Of a DNA stretch of 64,000 nucleotides, positions 9,708 to 17,744 are shown in pieces. The notes under the pieces were generated by a model that made no database searches, had not been told where the DNA came from, and was given only the letters and a program-made list of their open reading frames with translations. The position numbers and the translations under genes were made by a program. The stretch is from NCBI GenBank assembly GCA_016718135.1, contig JADKEF010000003.1, forward strand, positions 372,001 to 436,000, given 5' to 3'. Source of the DNA: Acidobacteriota bacterium. GTDB lineage: Bacteria > Acidobacteriota > Blastocatellia > Pyrinomonadales > Pyrinomonadaceae. Numbering within the stretch: the first letter of the stretch is position 1; the number at the start of each line of letters is the position of its first letter.

Positions 9708-10156
9708 CAGTCATTGCCCTCCCTATCTAAGAGGGCCTTCTTCTCGCGAACAAGCCGTTCGAGCTCGTCGAGCAGATCCCGGTCGCGGTCACTTACGGAG
9801 TCAACTATGCAGGCCAGGACGGGCTCGGCTCGGCCTATCGTTGTGTCAAGGAGCTTCGAGATCACGTCCTGAGCGACGCCGCGCTCCATTTCTTCGATCG
9901 AGTAAAGCGACGTGTAAAGAAATGCTCGGCCGACCTTCCGTCGAGAAAGTAGACCTTTTTTGTAGAGACGATCAAGGGTCGTCATCAATGTTGTGTAAGC
10001 GTAGGTCTCGCTAAAGGCCGTACAGAGTTCGCCGACGCTCGTTTCACCGCGTCGCCAGACCTCTCGCATAGCCTTCTGCTCAAGTTCACCAAGTGAGTCG
10101 AGAACGGCTTCGGACAGCCGCTTAAAACCGCGGAGTCTAAATCTCGGAACCTTCAT
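9707..10156 (-). CDS. BlaI/MecI/CopY-family transcriptional repressor
   Basis: This 149-residue winged-helix regulator has the family's DNA-binding region LGELEQKAMREVWRRGE followed by YAYTTLMTTLDRLYKKGLL and KVGRAFLYT, then a helical dimerisation region. It is expected to repress its own operon with the M56 peptidase until that enzyme cleaves it. I place the start at the ATG at 10156; an in-frame TTG two codons upstream is less likely. The target genes cannot be told from the window. Confidence 0.88.
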   Translation of the reverse strand: MKVPRFRLRGFKRLSEAVLDSLGELEQKAMREVWRRGETSVGELCTAFSETYAYTTLMTTLDRLYKKGLLSRRKVGRAFLYTSLYSIEEMERGVAQDVISKLLDTTIGRAEPVLACIVDSVSDRDRDLLDELERLVREKKALLDREGND

Positions 10157-10178
10157 AAACAATTAGTTTCGCTGATCA

Positions 10179-10206
10179 GAAAAGCGGAGTAAAACCCCCG
10201 CTTTTC
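10179..10206 (-). terminator. Terminator hairpin between the 1291-residue gene and blaI
   Basis: GAAAAGCGG (10179-10187) and CCGCTTTTC (10198-10206) pair perfectly around a 10-base loop, just beyond the stop at 10221. On the minus strand the distal arm ends in CTTTTC, which gives a short U tract. It would end transcription before the blaI-M56 operon. Confidence 0.65.
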
Positions 10207-10220
10207 CGATCGAGCTTCGA

Positions 10221-13200
10221 TCATCGGACTTTCTCGAGGCTTACTGATCCATCGATATAGCGGGTCGACAGTATACTTCCAGCTTCGCCCACGACACTGC
10301 GTTGTGCCAGTGAATTCGTGAAGGTGATCGCTGCCTCGCCATTAGCGTCGCCCGAGATCTCGAAGGTGACCATGACGATCCTCTTTGGTGTTGCTGATGC
10401 TGTCATCGGCTCGGTCGAATCCACGAGGATCCCGACGCGGCCCGCTTCGGTGCTGTTCACCGTTAGAATCGAGCCTTCTGCGGCTCCGTCACCAAGTACT
10501 ATCTGCGGATCGGTTAATCGCGACGCATCGTACTCAAGCGTAAAGCCAAGTGCGAGCTCATCGCCAACCGCCGTGATCTCGACCGGCACGGTAACACGCG
10601 TTCCGTCATGCTTAGCTGATCCGACGCTCACTTCCCTTCCAAAGAAGTAGGCGTAAAGGTCATCGATGATCGATGAGACAACTTCAGGTACGCCTGAAGG
10701 ACCTGTCGGTCCGCCCGTTGGGTTAGGTGGATCAAGAGACGCGGCATATCTGCGACCCTGAATGACATCACCAGCATTGATATTGCCGTCACCACCTGTC
10801 GCAAGCGGAGCACAATCCGCACGTTGACGCTCGTTACCGGGATCCGGCGTATCGAGGGTAGTCGCAAATCTACGAAGCTGGACCACATCGGTGACATTCA
10901 TTACCCCATCACCGACCGGTCTAGGAGCAACGTCGCCTTCGATGCCACCGCCCGGCAAAGGGGTTGGCGTTGCGGTCGGGGTGTTGGTCGGTGTACCCGT
11001 AGGCGTAGCGGTAGGTGTGCCGGTGGGGGTCGCCGTCGGAGTATTCGTCGGGGTTGCCGTTGGAACTACCGTTGGTGTCGCCGTCGGGGTATTCGTCGGC
11101 GTTGCCGTTGGGGTGTTCGTTGGTGTTGCGGTCGGCGTGTTCGTCGGCGTAGCCGTTGGCGTCGGCGTCCCTCCGGCGGTGCAACCCTGAACGACTACAT
11201 CGTCGACATCCCAGCCAGCACCGGCAACGGACGTGTCCGTTCCGATACGCAGTCGGAACTGTGCATTCTGTCCTGCGTAGGAGCTGACATCGGCGATCGA
11301 CTGAAAATAGGCCGAACCATTACACCAGCCATTCAAGCCGCCAAGCGGGTTGCTGAATCCGGTCGAGATCGTACCGGTATAGGGGCCGGCAAGAATGCTC
11401 GCTCCCGGGATCTGCGTCCACGTACTTCCCGAATTGACCGAGACCTCAACGATTCCTGCGTCGTAGCAGTTTGGTGCATTCGGCTCAAGATTTGGCGCGT
11501 GCCAGAACTTCAGAACCAGTGGATTTTGACCCGTCGGCAATGATATCGGCGGAGAAACAAGCCGTTGATCCGTCACGCTCGCAGTACCGACACCGCGATA
11601 ATGTGAGGTTCCGGTTCTAGGATTGGAGGTAACGACGGCCCATGTGTTGGTTCCCGTGCCGCCAGCACCCTGCGTCCAACCGCTAGCTCCGGCCTCGAAG
11701 CCGTATTGATAGATAGTATTTACGGTTGTGCCCGGCCCGCAGTCGCCAGGGGCGGCAACCGTTGTAAATGTGTAAGTCGTGGAGTTGAGACCGGTTCCGC
11801 ACGCATTGACAGCCCGTACACGCCAGAAATAAGTCGAACTGGTATTGAGGGTTACGTTCGAAGTCCACGTCGGATTGATCAGGCCTGACGCCGAAGCAAC
11901 GATATTGGTGAAGGTGTTGTTCGTCGAAACCTCGATCGTATAGCTCGCCGCTTCAGCAACCGCTCCCCATGTAAACGTTGGCGTTGCAGCAATATTCGTC
12001 GCTGCATTGACCGGAGCCGTCAGAGTTGGCGCAACCGGATTCCCGGCGGCAACGACTAGACCCGCGGCAAATTGTTTAACATTTGGCCCCGCGGCCGTTC
12101 CTACGATATTGAAATTATATGTGCCCGCCGCGGCACCGCTAAGTGTCATCGTGCTTGCACCAGCGGGAGTCACCGGATTGACACTAAAGCCGACCGAACC
12201 GGGATTGCCGGTCGTGGTAAGTGTTACAGGGCTGTTGTAGCCGCTGACGCTGCCGACGTTGACGTTGTAAACGGCATTCGAGCCGACGCACACATTTTGA
12301 GTTTGCGGGGTAGCCGCGAGTATGAAGTCCGGCGTACCGCACTGGTCAAATTTGATCTTACCGATACGAGTGCTCCACGAAGATGCTCCGTTCCATTGTC
12401 CGGTAAACCAAAACGTACAGTCATCCGATGGGTCGACGCTCATTGCCGAGTAATCGCCATATCGGTTGCTTCCGTTATTCGCCGTACCACTGACCAGGAC
12501 ATTATCACCTTGCGACATCGTGCCAAGCGGATCGCTCGCGAGGCGGCCTGTGTAGCGAAGACCCGGGAAGATCGTCGAACTCGAGATATTGTAACCGAGA
12601 GCGATATTGCCCGATCCGTCCATTGCGATGGCCGCCATCCAGCGGTTGTCATCTACAGTCGGGGCAAATGTTCCCTCCTGATGTAAAGTCCAGCTGCCAG
12701 CACCGACGCGTCGAAGTTCGAACCAGCGAACGCCGCCGCGGTGTGCGCTGTTCGGGCTCGCGGCTCCGACATTGGTCACAAAGTTGCCGACCAGTGTCTC
12801 GTGAGTACCAAAATTTCGATATACGAGGCGATTCATGATCACCTCGCGAAGCGGATCTAGCGAACCTCCAGAGCCCTGTGTGGCTCCGGGCATTCCCATG
12901 CAGGAGAATGACGTGAGGCCGCAAAGATTCGAGCTAAATTCGGAATTAACAAGTGAGGGAAGGTCCAAACCCGTCGATTTGACAGACGGAGCTGTCAGCA
13001 TGTGGTTCGCCTCGGTGGTTCCCACATCAGGAAGCTGTGTAAATGTCGAGTTGGCCGGCGTTACCCAATCCACATCAAAAGCGTAGATCTCAAGGATATC
13101 GCTTGAGGGAAAGCCCGCAGGGCCGTGAACTTCTGTATCGCGATGCCGCATAAAGATGCCCGGAGCTCCTGCCGGAGGCGCTGCTGCCCCATCCAGATCG

Positions 13201-14096
13201 GCCGGAGTGAGGGCCTGAAATCCAAATCCGGATAGGTCAACCGCTGTAAACCGTTGAAAAGTCGCTGCCTGTCCGGCGAGCATCTTTACTCGATCAAGTG
13301 CGTAAACCGCCGGTGAACTTTCATTCGACGATACGTAGTAGGCATCCGGCCAAACTCCATACTTTGGATAATCCGGAAACCCAGGAGCCTGAAACTGATA
13401 GCCGGCGTAGGTTCCCGCCGGATCAGGCGTTGTCGAAACGTACACGCACAATCGATTTCCACTCCCGGAAAACTCGCTCAACATCCAGCGGTCGGCCGCT
13501 TGATCATAGAGAATGATCGGGTCGCCTGCACCGGAATTACAGGGCGATGCTCCGGCCAACCCGTCCATTGCAAATTGCACTCCGATAGGTGCACCGGTTG
13601 TCTTATCAAAAATACGTACGACCGAGCCGCCTGAACCATTGATCGACTGCACATAATGGTTGGGCCCAACATCGCCAACGGTATCCGGGGGATTGACGCC
13701 CGTAAAGGCTATACCGTTAAAGTTAAGTATCGGCGTTGTGAAAGCATTTGGGGCGGCATCGGGCGTTCGCTGCTGCAAGGAAATGAGCGGATCTGTGAAC
13801 GAAGGCTGCTCGACATCTAGTACCTTGCGAGGCGGCCGGGTTCGGCGCGGATTGACCTCGATGATCGGACCGTCAGGGATACGATATTCCGGTAGGCTGT
13901 CTGCCCTCACCGAGATCGTTGGAATAGATGGTTCCCCGACCTGAATAGCTCCGATCTCCGAACGGCCGTTGCCTTTGGGTTTTGATTGTGCCGATGATCG
14001 ATCGGTGAATACACCCATGACTCCGGCAACCGATAGTAGTAGAAAACAAAAAAAGACCGCAGCCCTTCGTCCGTTAGTAGTTAGCATTACCTTCAT
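10221..14096 (-). CDS. Secreted modular protein with dockerin-like and cohesin-like C-terminal modules
   Basis: The 1291-residue protein opens with a signal peptide (RRAAVFFCFLLLSVAGVMG). A propeller-like N-terminal half follows (NPPDTVGDVGPNHYVQSING, ADRWMLSEFSG), then a fibronectin-III-like domain (PTFTWGAVAEAASYTIEVS), a jelly-roll domain (SGWTQGAGGTGTNTW), a Thr-Pro linker, and two calcium-binding dockerin-like half repeats (GDGVMNVTDVVQLRRFA, GDGNINAGDVIQGRRYA). The last 150 residues resemble a cohesin (VPVEITAVGDELALGFTLEYD). The dockerin and cohesin calls come from motifs I can read, not from a search. The last two modules recur in the gene at 45883-48819. Likely cell-surface or matrix role; no enzymatic motif seen. 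Confidence 0.8.
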   Translation of the reverse strand: MKVMLTTNGRRAAVFFCFLLLSVAGVMGVFTDRSSAQSKPKGNGRSEIGAIQVGEPSIPTISVRADSLPEYRIPDGPIIEVNPRRTRPPRKVLDVEQPSFTDPLISLQQRTPDAAPNAFTTPILNFNGIAFTGVNPPDTVGDVGPNHYVQSINGSGGSVVRIFDKTTGAPIGVQFAMDGLAGASPCNSGAGDPIILYDQAADRWMLSEFSGSGNRLCVYVSTTPDPAGTYAGYQFQAPGFPDYPKYGVWPDAYYVSSNESSPAVYALDRVKMLAGQAATFQRFTAVDLSGFGFQALTPADLDGAAAPPAGAPGIFMRHRDTEVHGPAGFPSSDILEIYAFDVDWVTPANSTFTQLPDVGTTEANHMLTAPSVKSTGLDLPSLVNSEFSSNLCGLTSFSCMGMPGATQGSGGSLDPLREVIMNRLVYRNFGTHETLVGNFVTNVGAASPNSAHRGGVRWFELRRVGAGSWTLHQEGTFAPTVDDNRWMAAIAMDGSGNIALGYNISSSTIFPGLRYTGRLASDPLGTMSQGDNVLVSGTANNGSNRYGDYSAMSVDPSDDCTFWFTGQWNGASSWSTRIGKIKFDQCGTPDFILAATPQTQNVCVGSNAVYNVNVGSVSGYNSPVTLTTTGNPGSVGFSVNPVTPAGASTMTLSGAAAGTYNFNIVGTAAGPNVKQFAAGLVVAAGNPVAPTLTAPVNAATNIAATPTFTWGAVAEAASYTIEVSTNNTFTNIVASASGLINPTWTSNVTLNTSSTYFWRVRAVNACGTGLNSTTYTFTTVAAPGDCGPGTTVNTIYQYGFEAGASGWTQGAGGTGTNTWAVVTSNPRTGTSHYRGVGTASVTDQRLVSPPISLPTGQNPLVLKFWHAPNLEPNAPNCYDAGIVEVSVNSGSTWTQIPGASILAGPYTGTISTGFSNPLGGLNGWCNGSAYFQSIADVSSYAGQNAQFRLRIGTDTSVAGAGWDVDDVVVQGCTAGGTPTPTATPTNTPTATPTNTPTATPTNTPTATPTVVPTATPTNTPTATPTGTPTATPTGTPTNTPTATPTPLPGGGIEGDVAPRPVGDGVMNVTDVVQLRRFATTLDTPDPGNERQRADCAPLATGGDGNINAGDVIQGRRYAASLDPPNPTGGPTGPSGVPEVVSSIIDDLYAYFFGREVSVGSAKHDGTRVTVPVEITAVGDELALGFTLEYDASRLTDPQIVLGDGAAEGSILTVNSTEAGRVGILVDSTEPMTASATPKRIVMVTFEISGDANGEAAITFTNSLAQRSVVGEAGSILSTRYIDGSVSLEKVR
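10961..11170. repeat. Thr-Pro linker repeat in the 1291-residue gene
   Basis: About 17 units of the 12-base ATPTNTPT-coding repeat, with some GTPTATPT variants, separate the jelly-roll domain from the dockerin-like repeats. It has the same unit as the tracts at 7484, 15418 and 46971. Confidence 0.8.
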
Positions 14097-14316
14097 ATTC
14101 CCTGCTTATCCAGATACGTTATACAGCTTTTGCCCGTCCACTGTCTGTAAAAGACGACGGAGCGGAGCATTTCAGTTAGAAAAATTGAATTACCTCAGTA
14201 AGGATTTGTTGAATCGAATTATTTCGCGTTGTGCAAATTGTGTCAATGTTCGGGTGATAGAAAGTGGGGCTCTGCGGTCGGCGGTGTAATTGAATGACTA
14301 ATTCTCAAAGCAAAAA

Positions 14317-14340
14317 AGAGCGGCCACCGAGGACCGCTCT
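14317..14340 (-). terminator. Rho-independent terminator of the 680-residue secreted gene
   Basis: AGAGCGG and CCGCTCT arms with a GC-rich inner stem are followed on the minus strand by TTTTTT (14312-14317). It sits 25 bases past the stop at 14365. Confidence 0.85.
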
Positions 14341-14364
14341 TATCAACTGACTGTCCGGTTGGAA

Positions 14365-16407
14365 TTATTCCTGGCCGGCGAAGTCAACATCGGACAGGTT
14401 GTCAAAGACCTGTACGACACGAGGTGCAAACCTGTAACGACGTGATTCAACCGCCATCACATACGATCCACCAACTTCGACATCGTCAAACCGATAGTAA
14501 CCAAAGGTGCTGGTTGTCGCTGTGCGAATGACACCGGACGCATCCGTCATCGAGACCGTAGCGTTTCGAAGGCCACGTCCATCGGGAGTCAGGACCCGAC
14601 CCGAGACCTCGACACCTGCGGCCGTGACACACGGAGCAACGGTGAGGCCGTCTATCGAATTGGTTCCACCTCCGATCGTACCGACCAGAGTAGCAGCACC
14701 CGTCGCGAGGTTAACGGTATACAACCGCTGGACGCCGCCTACGCGGAGAGCAGCGTATGCCGTGTTCGTGCCCGGTTGGATGTCAAAGCCACCAAACGAC
14801 GTGACATCGACGCCCACAGGCCCAATGGTCGTCAGCTGACCGGTGTTCGGGGACGGAGTGCCATCAGGGCCACCGATCCGTACCAGCACATCGCGGTTCG
14901 AGTCGATACCGTACAAGGTGGTTAAGGTCGCCCCTGCCTGACTATTAGTATAGGCAACGTGGACAACGTTCGGATTCACTCCAAATCCAGGATCACCGGC
15001 GGCATAGGCAAGCGGCGTATCAGTGCCGGCCAGTGTACCATTGTCAGGATTTAGACGACGGCTAGTGTCGGCATCACCGACTACTCGGATCCGATCCACA
15101 ACCGGATTAAAGTCCGTGCCAAAGAATATATCCGCTGTTCCCGGTAGATCGGCTCCAACGTTGACAAGCTGGCCGGAGAAATTAACCGCTACCGTTCTCG
15201 TGAATGTACCCGTTAGGTTTGAGGCAGTTCCATAGATGTTGCCATTTGCGGGGCGAAAATCTATTCCGGTAAGGAATTCACTCGCACCCAGTCCCACGAT
15301 CGGATTGTTCAACGTGAACGTCCCCGGCGTGGCTGCATTGAATCTCACGAGCGAGATACTTGTGAAATCATACGCATATAGCGTTGTATTTCCAGGAGCA
15401 CACGAACCCGGAGGAGGTGTCGGAGTAGCCGTCGGCGTCGCGGTCGGTGTCGCTGTCCCTGCCGGCGTTGCCGTCGGTGTTGCAGTCGGCGTGTTTGTCG
15501 GCGTTGCAGTTCCTGCCGGTGTTGCCGTTGGTGTTGCCGTAGGAGTATTGGTCGGCGTTGCAGTCGGCGTATTCGTCGGCGTCGGCGTCGGCGTACCAGC
15601 TGCGGGCGTAAGTATCAAAGTTGCTGCCGAGATCGCACCGGTATCACCGGCACCGCCGTCGAGAACGCGCAATGTCCATGTGCCATTGATCTGGCCTGCC
15701 GATAATCCGGCAAACGTCGGCGTCATCAGCGTATTGGCTCCGCCGCCAACAACGCCACCTGTGGTGGACGTGCGGAAATCCCCTCCGGGAACCACCGTAC
15801 CGACTGCAGCCACATTCGCCCACCAGGTTGGAGCCGCAGGAGCAGTGTCAAAAAAGTTATAGATGTTTGGAAGGTCATCGCCGGAGCCGCAACCGTCGGG
15901 TGTGGTGGCGCCTGTCTGACTGAATATCAGGTGTTCCGGAGCCCCACCTGGTGCTCGGAGCGATACTCTGAGATCGGTTACCCAAGTGTGAACCGGCGCC
16001 CCGGTCTGAAAACTCACTCTCACATCCGTGAGAGGAGCCGTCATACCCGTAACCGTAAAGGTCACGTCTCTCGGAGCCGCTGTGTAGTCTCCGCATGTTG
16101 TTCCACCTGCCGGGCTATCGGGAATCGGGCCGAGCGAGCCAGGATCGGCGTTAAAGGTGGCCGCCGGGCTCTCCGTCGACCGCACTGGCGACTTTTCACC
16201 GTTTGTCTGCTCATCGGCCGCCATGCGGGCGGCAACGGTAGCAGCACGAACATCTCTCTCTTCCTGTGTCCAGCCCGCATCGCTACGGCCGTTCTGGGCT
16301 CCGACGTTCCAAGCAATAGTGCCGAACCCCGCAATGCCTAGGACAAGTCCCAGAATCAAAAGCGACGTTCGATTCAAATTTACAAATGATCCGAGTGATT
16401 TTTTCAT
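14365..16407 (-). CDS. Secreted protein: P-like domain, Thr-Pro linker, DUF4394-like propeller, carboxypeptidase-regulatory tail
   Basis: The 680-residue protein has an N-terminal signal (LLILGLVLGIAGFGTIAW), then a proprotein-convertase P-like beta domain (residues ~100-265, with WVTDLRVSLRAPGG and NGTWTLRVLDGG), a Thr-Pro linker, and a DUF4394-like repeat domain (NTTLYAYDFTSISLVRFN, FLTGIDFRPANGNIYG, GTNTAYAALRVGG). It ends in the GRVLTPDGRGLRNATVSM module seen in two neighbours, with the closing SRRYRFAPRVVQVF. A GGAGGA sits 14 bases before the ATG, which is long for a ribosome site. The role is unknown; an extracellular binding protein is plausible. Confidence 0.8.
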   Translation of the reverse strand: MKKSLGSFVNLNRTSLLILGLVLGIAGFGTIAWNVGAQNGRSDAGWTQEERDVRAATVAARMAADEQTNGEKSPVRSTESPAATFNADPGSLGPIPDSPAGGTTCGDYTAAPRDVTFTVTGMTAPLTDVRVSFQTGAPVHTWVTDLRVSLRAPGGAPEHLIFSQTGATTPDGCGSGDDLPNIYNFFDTAPAAPTWWANVAAVGTVVPGGDFRTSTTGGVVGGGANTLMTPTFAGLSAGQINGTWTLRVLDGGAGDTGAISAATLILTPAAGTPTPTPTNTPTATPTNTPTATPTATPAGTATPTNTPTATPTATPAGTATPTATPTATPTPPPGSCAPGNTTLYAYDFTSISLVRFNAATPGTFTLNNPIVGLGASEFLTGIDFRPANGNIYGTASNLTGTFTRTVAVNFSGQLVNVGADLPGTADIFFGTDFNPVVDRIRVVGDADTSRRLNPDNGTLAGTDTPLAYAAGDPGFGVNPNVVHVAYTNSQAGATLTTLYGIDSNRDVLVRIGGPDGTPSPNTGQLTTIGPVGVDVTSFGGFDIQPGTNTAYAALRVGGVQRLYTVNLATGAATLVGTIGGGTNSIDGLTVAPCVTAAGVEVSGRVLTPDGRGLRNATVSMTDASGVIRTATTSTFGYYRFDDVEVGGSYVMAVESRRYRFAPRVVQVFDNLSDVDFAGQE
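15418..15596. repeat. Thr-Pro linker repeat in the 680-residue gene
   Basis: About 15 units encode PTPTNTPTATPT with inserted AGTATPT variants. It lies between the P-like and DUF4394-like domains. Confidence 0.8.
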
Positions 16408-16646
16408 GTTGGTCTTTACGCTCCTCCATTAAAGCTGCAAAAAGGAAAGGTCTCCCAGAGCAAATGCCGAAAGAACGGGGAAGGCATTTGTTCAGAGAAA
16501 CTGAGTTTTGGCCGATCGAGGGTAAGCGATATCGCCTATCAGCCGACAGTTATTCTCAAAAAACTTGCGAAGATTTAAAAATCATACGCTCAACTCCTAA
16601 CGCCTGTCAATAATTTTATGTATCAGCCATGAGTGGCCGGAACAAA

Positions 16647-16668
16647 AAAGCGGCCCTAAGGCCGCTTT
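16647..16668 (-). terminator. Rho-independent terminator of the cohesin-like gene
   Basis: AAAGCGGCC and GGCCGCTTT form perfect 9-base arms around CTAA, followed on the minus strand by TTTTTT. It lies 25 bases after the stop at 16693. The 16408-16640 stretch beyond it holds the upstream region of the 680-residue gene and no further ORF I would support. Confidence 0.88.
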
Positions 16669-16692
16669 CCTTGATCCACTTTTGGGATGCAA

Positions 16693-17541
16693 CTATTGAT
16701 CTCCGCCGGTACCGGCAAAGTCAAGATTGAGCAAGTCAGCGGTGATCGCCTGTGTGATCGGCGTAAATTGATACCTACGTGAAGCAACTGCAGCCGTGTA
16801 GGTCGGTCCCGAAGGAACGTTGGTGAAGGTATAGTATCCAAAAGTACTTGTCGTGGCTGTCCGACGCACATTATTGGTGTCGGTCAGAGTAACGATCGCA
16901 TTCCTGAGTCCTGCACCGCCCGGGACAGTGACTCGACCCGAAACAGTCACCGGCGGAGCTGCCGCTTGGATGTTGATGGATCCGTTGACCCATGTCATCT
17001 GTATCGTGTTGGCCAAACCGTCCGAAAAACTCTGAGCTGCAGGGCTATTTCCAAACGTTATCGGCGTCGGCCCACCCGCTGCACCGGGAAGAATGGTGAA
17101 TCGAAAACGCGCGATCTGACGATTTGGCGGGGATGCCGTGAACTGATTGTCGCCATCAAAAAGCAACCCGATCCTTCCGCTAGCAACGAAGTTTGCATTC
17201 ACGGTACGGCTCAAACCCGAAGGAACGCCACTTCCCAGAGTGACATCCGGATTATTGCCAGGGGAACTGATATTACTGATACTCAATTTCGTCGGGTCAA
17301 AGTTGAGCGAGAATCCGCCGGCAACCTCGTCACCGCCAGATTCGAGTTCGACATCAACAAAAACCTGAGTTCCTGGAGCTCCGGAGGGGCTAACAATTGA
17401 CACAGTGTGTACCGCCGCTGGGGCCTCTGTCTTCTCCGCCAGAGTTTTGCCCGGGCCCGAAAAAGCCACTACCGCCACTGCCACAATACCGACCAAAAAC
17501 ATTCGACGGTACGAAGAAACGAACTGCGTTATTGATTTCAT
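16693..17541 (-). CDS. Secreted cohesin-like domain protein with carboxypeptidase-regulatory tail
   Basis: Starting at the ATG at 17541 (ribosome site AGGA five bases upstream), the 282-residue protein has a signal peptide (RRMFLVGIVAVAVVAFSG), a cohesin-like domain (about residues 45-180: SGAPGTQVFVDVELESGG, VAGGFSLNFDPTKLSI, GRIGLLFDG) and the C-terminal module GGAGLRNAIVTLTD...GYYTFTNVPSGPTY. Cohesins bind dockerins in cellulosomes, but the same fold serves many other surface roles. Dockerin-like repeats are present in proteins at 10-14 kb and 46-49 kb, so a partner relation is possible but unproven. An upstream ATG at 17589 would add 16 residues with no signal features. Confidence 0.78.
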   Translation of the reverse strand: MKSITQFVSSYRRMFLVGIVAVAVVAFSGPGKTLAEKTEAPAAVHTVSIVSPSGAPGTQVFVDVELESGGDEVAGGFSLNFDPTKLSISNISSPGNNPDVTLGSGVPSGLSRTVNANFVASGRIGLLFDGDNQFTASPPNRQIARFRFTILPGAAGGPTPITFGNSPAAQSFSDGLANTIQMTWVNGSINIQAAAPPVTVSGRVTVPGGAGLRNAIVTLTDTNNVRRTATTSTFGYYTFTNVPSGPTYTAAVASRRYQFTPITQAITADLLNLDFAGTGGDQ

Positions 17542-17744
17542 ATAGATCCTAAATTGCTGAGCAATCCCCCCAGAGTGCGAAAAACACAAGACGCCGTGCG
17601 GCGAATGTACAAAAATTGAAGTCCAAAGAATCGCTCAAGTCTCGATAAACTGAGCAAGCCAAGGGTGTCGTTGCCCTATTATCGCCCCGATGTCCAAAAA
17701 TGTCAACGGGTTTGCATCACGCTTCGGATCAGGGTTTGGCTCTA

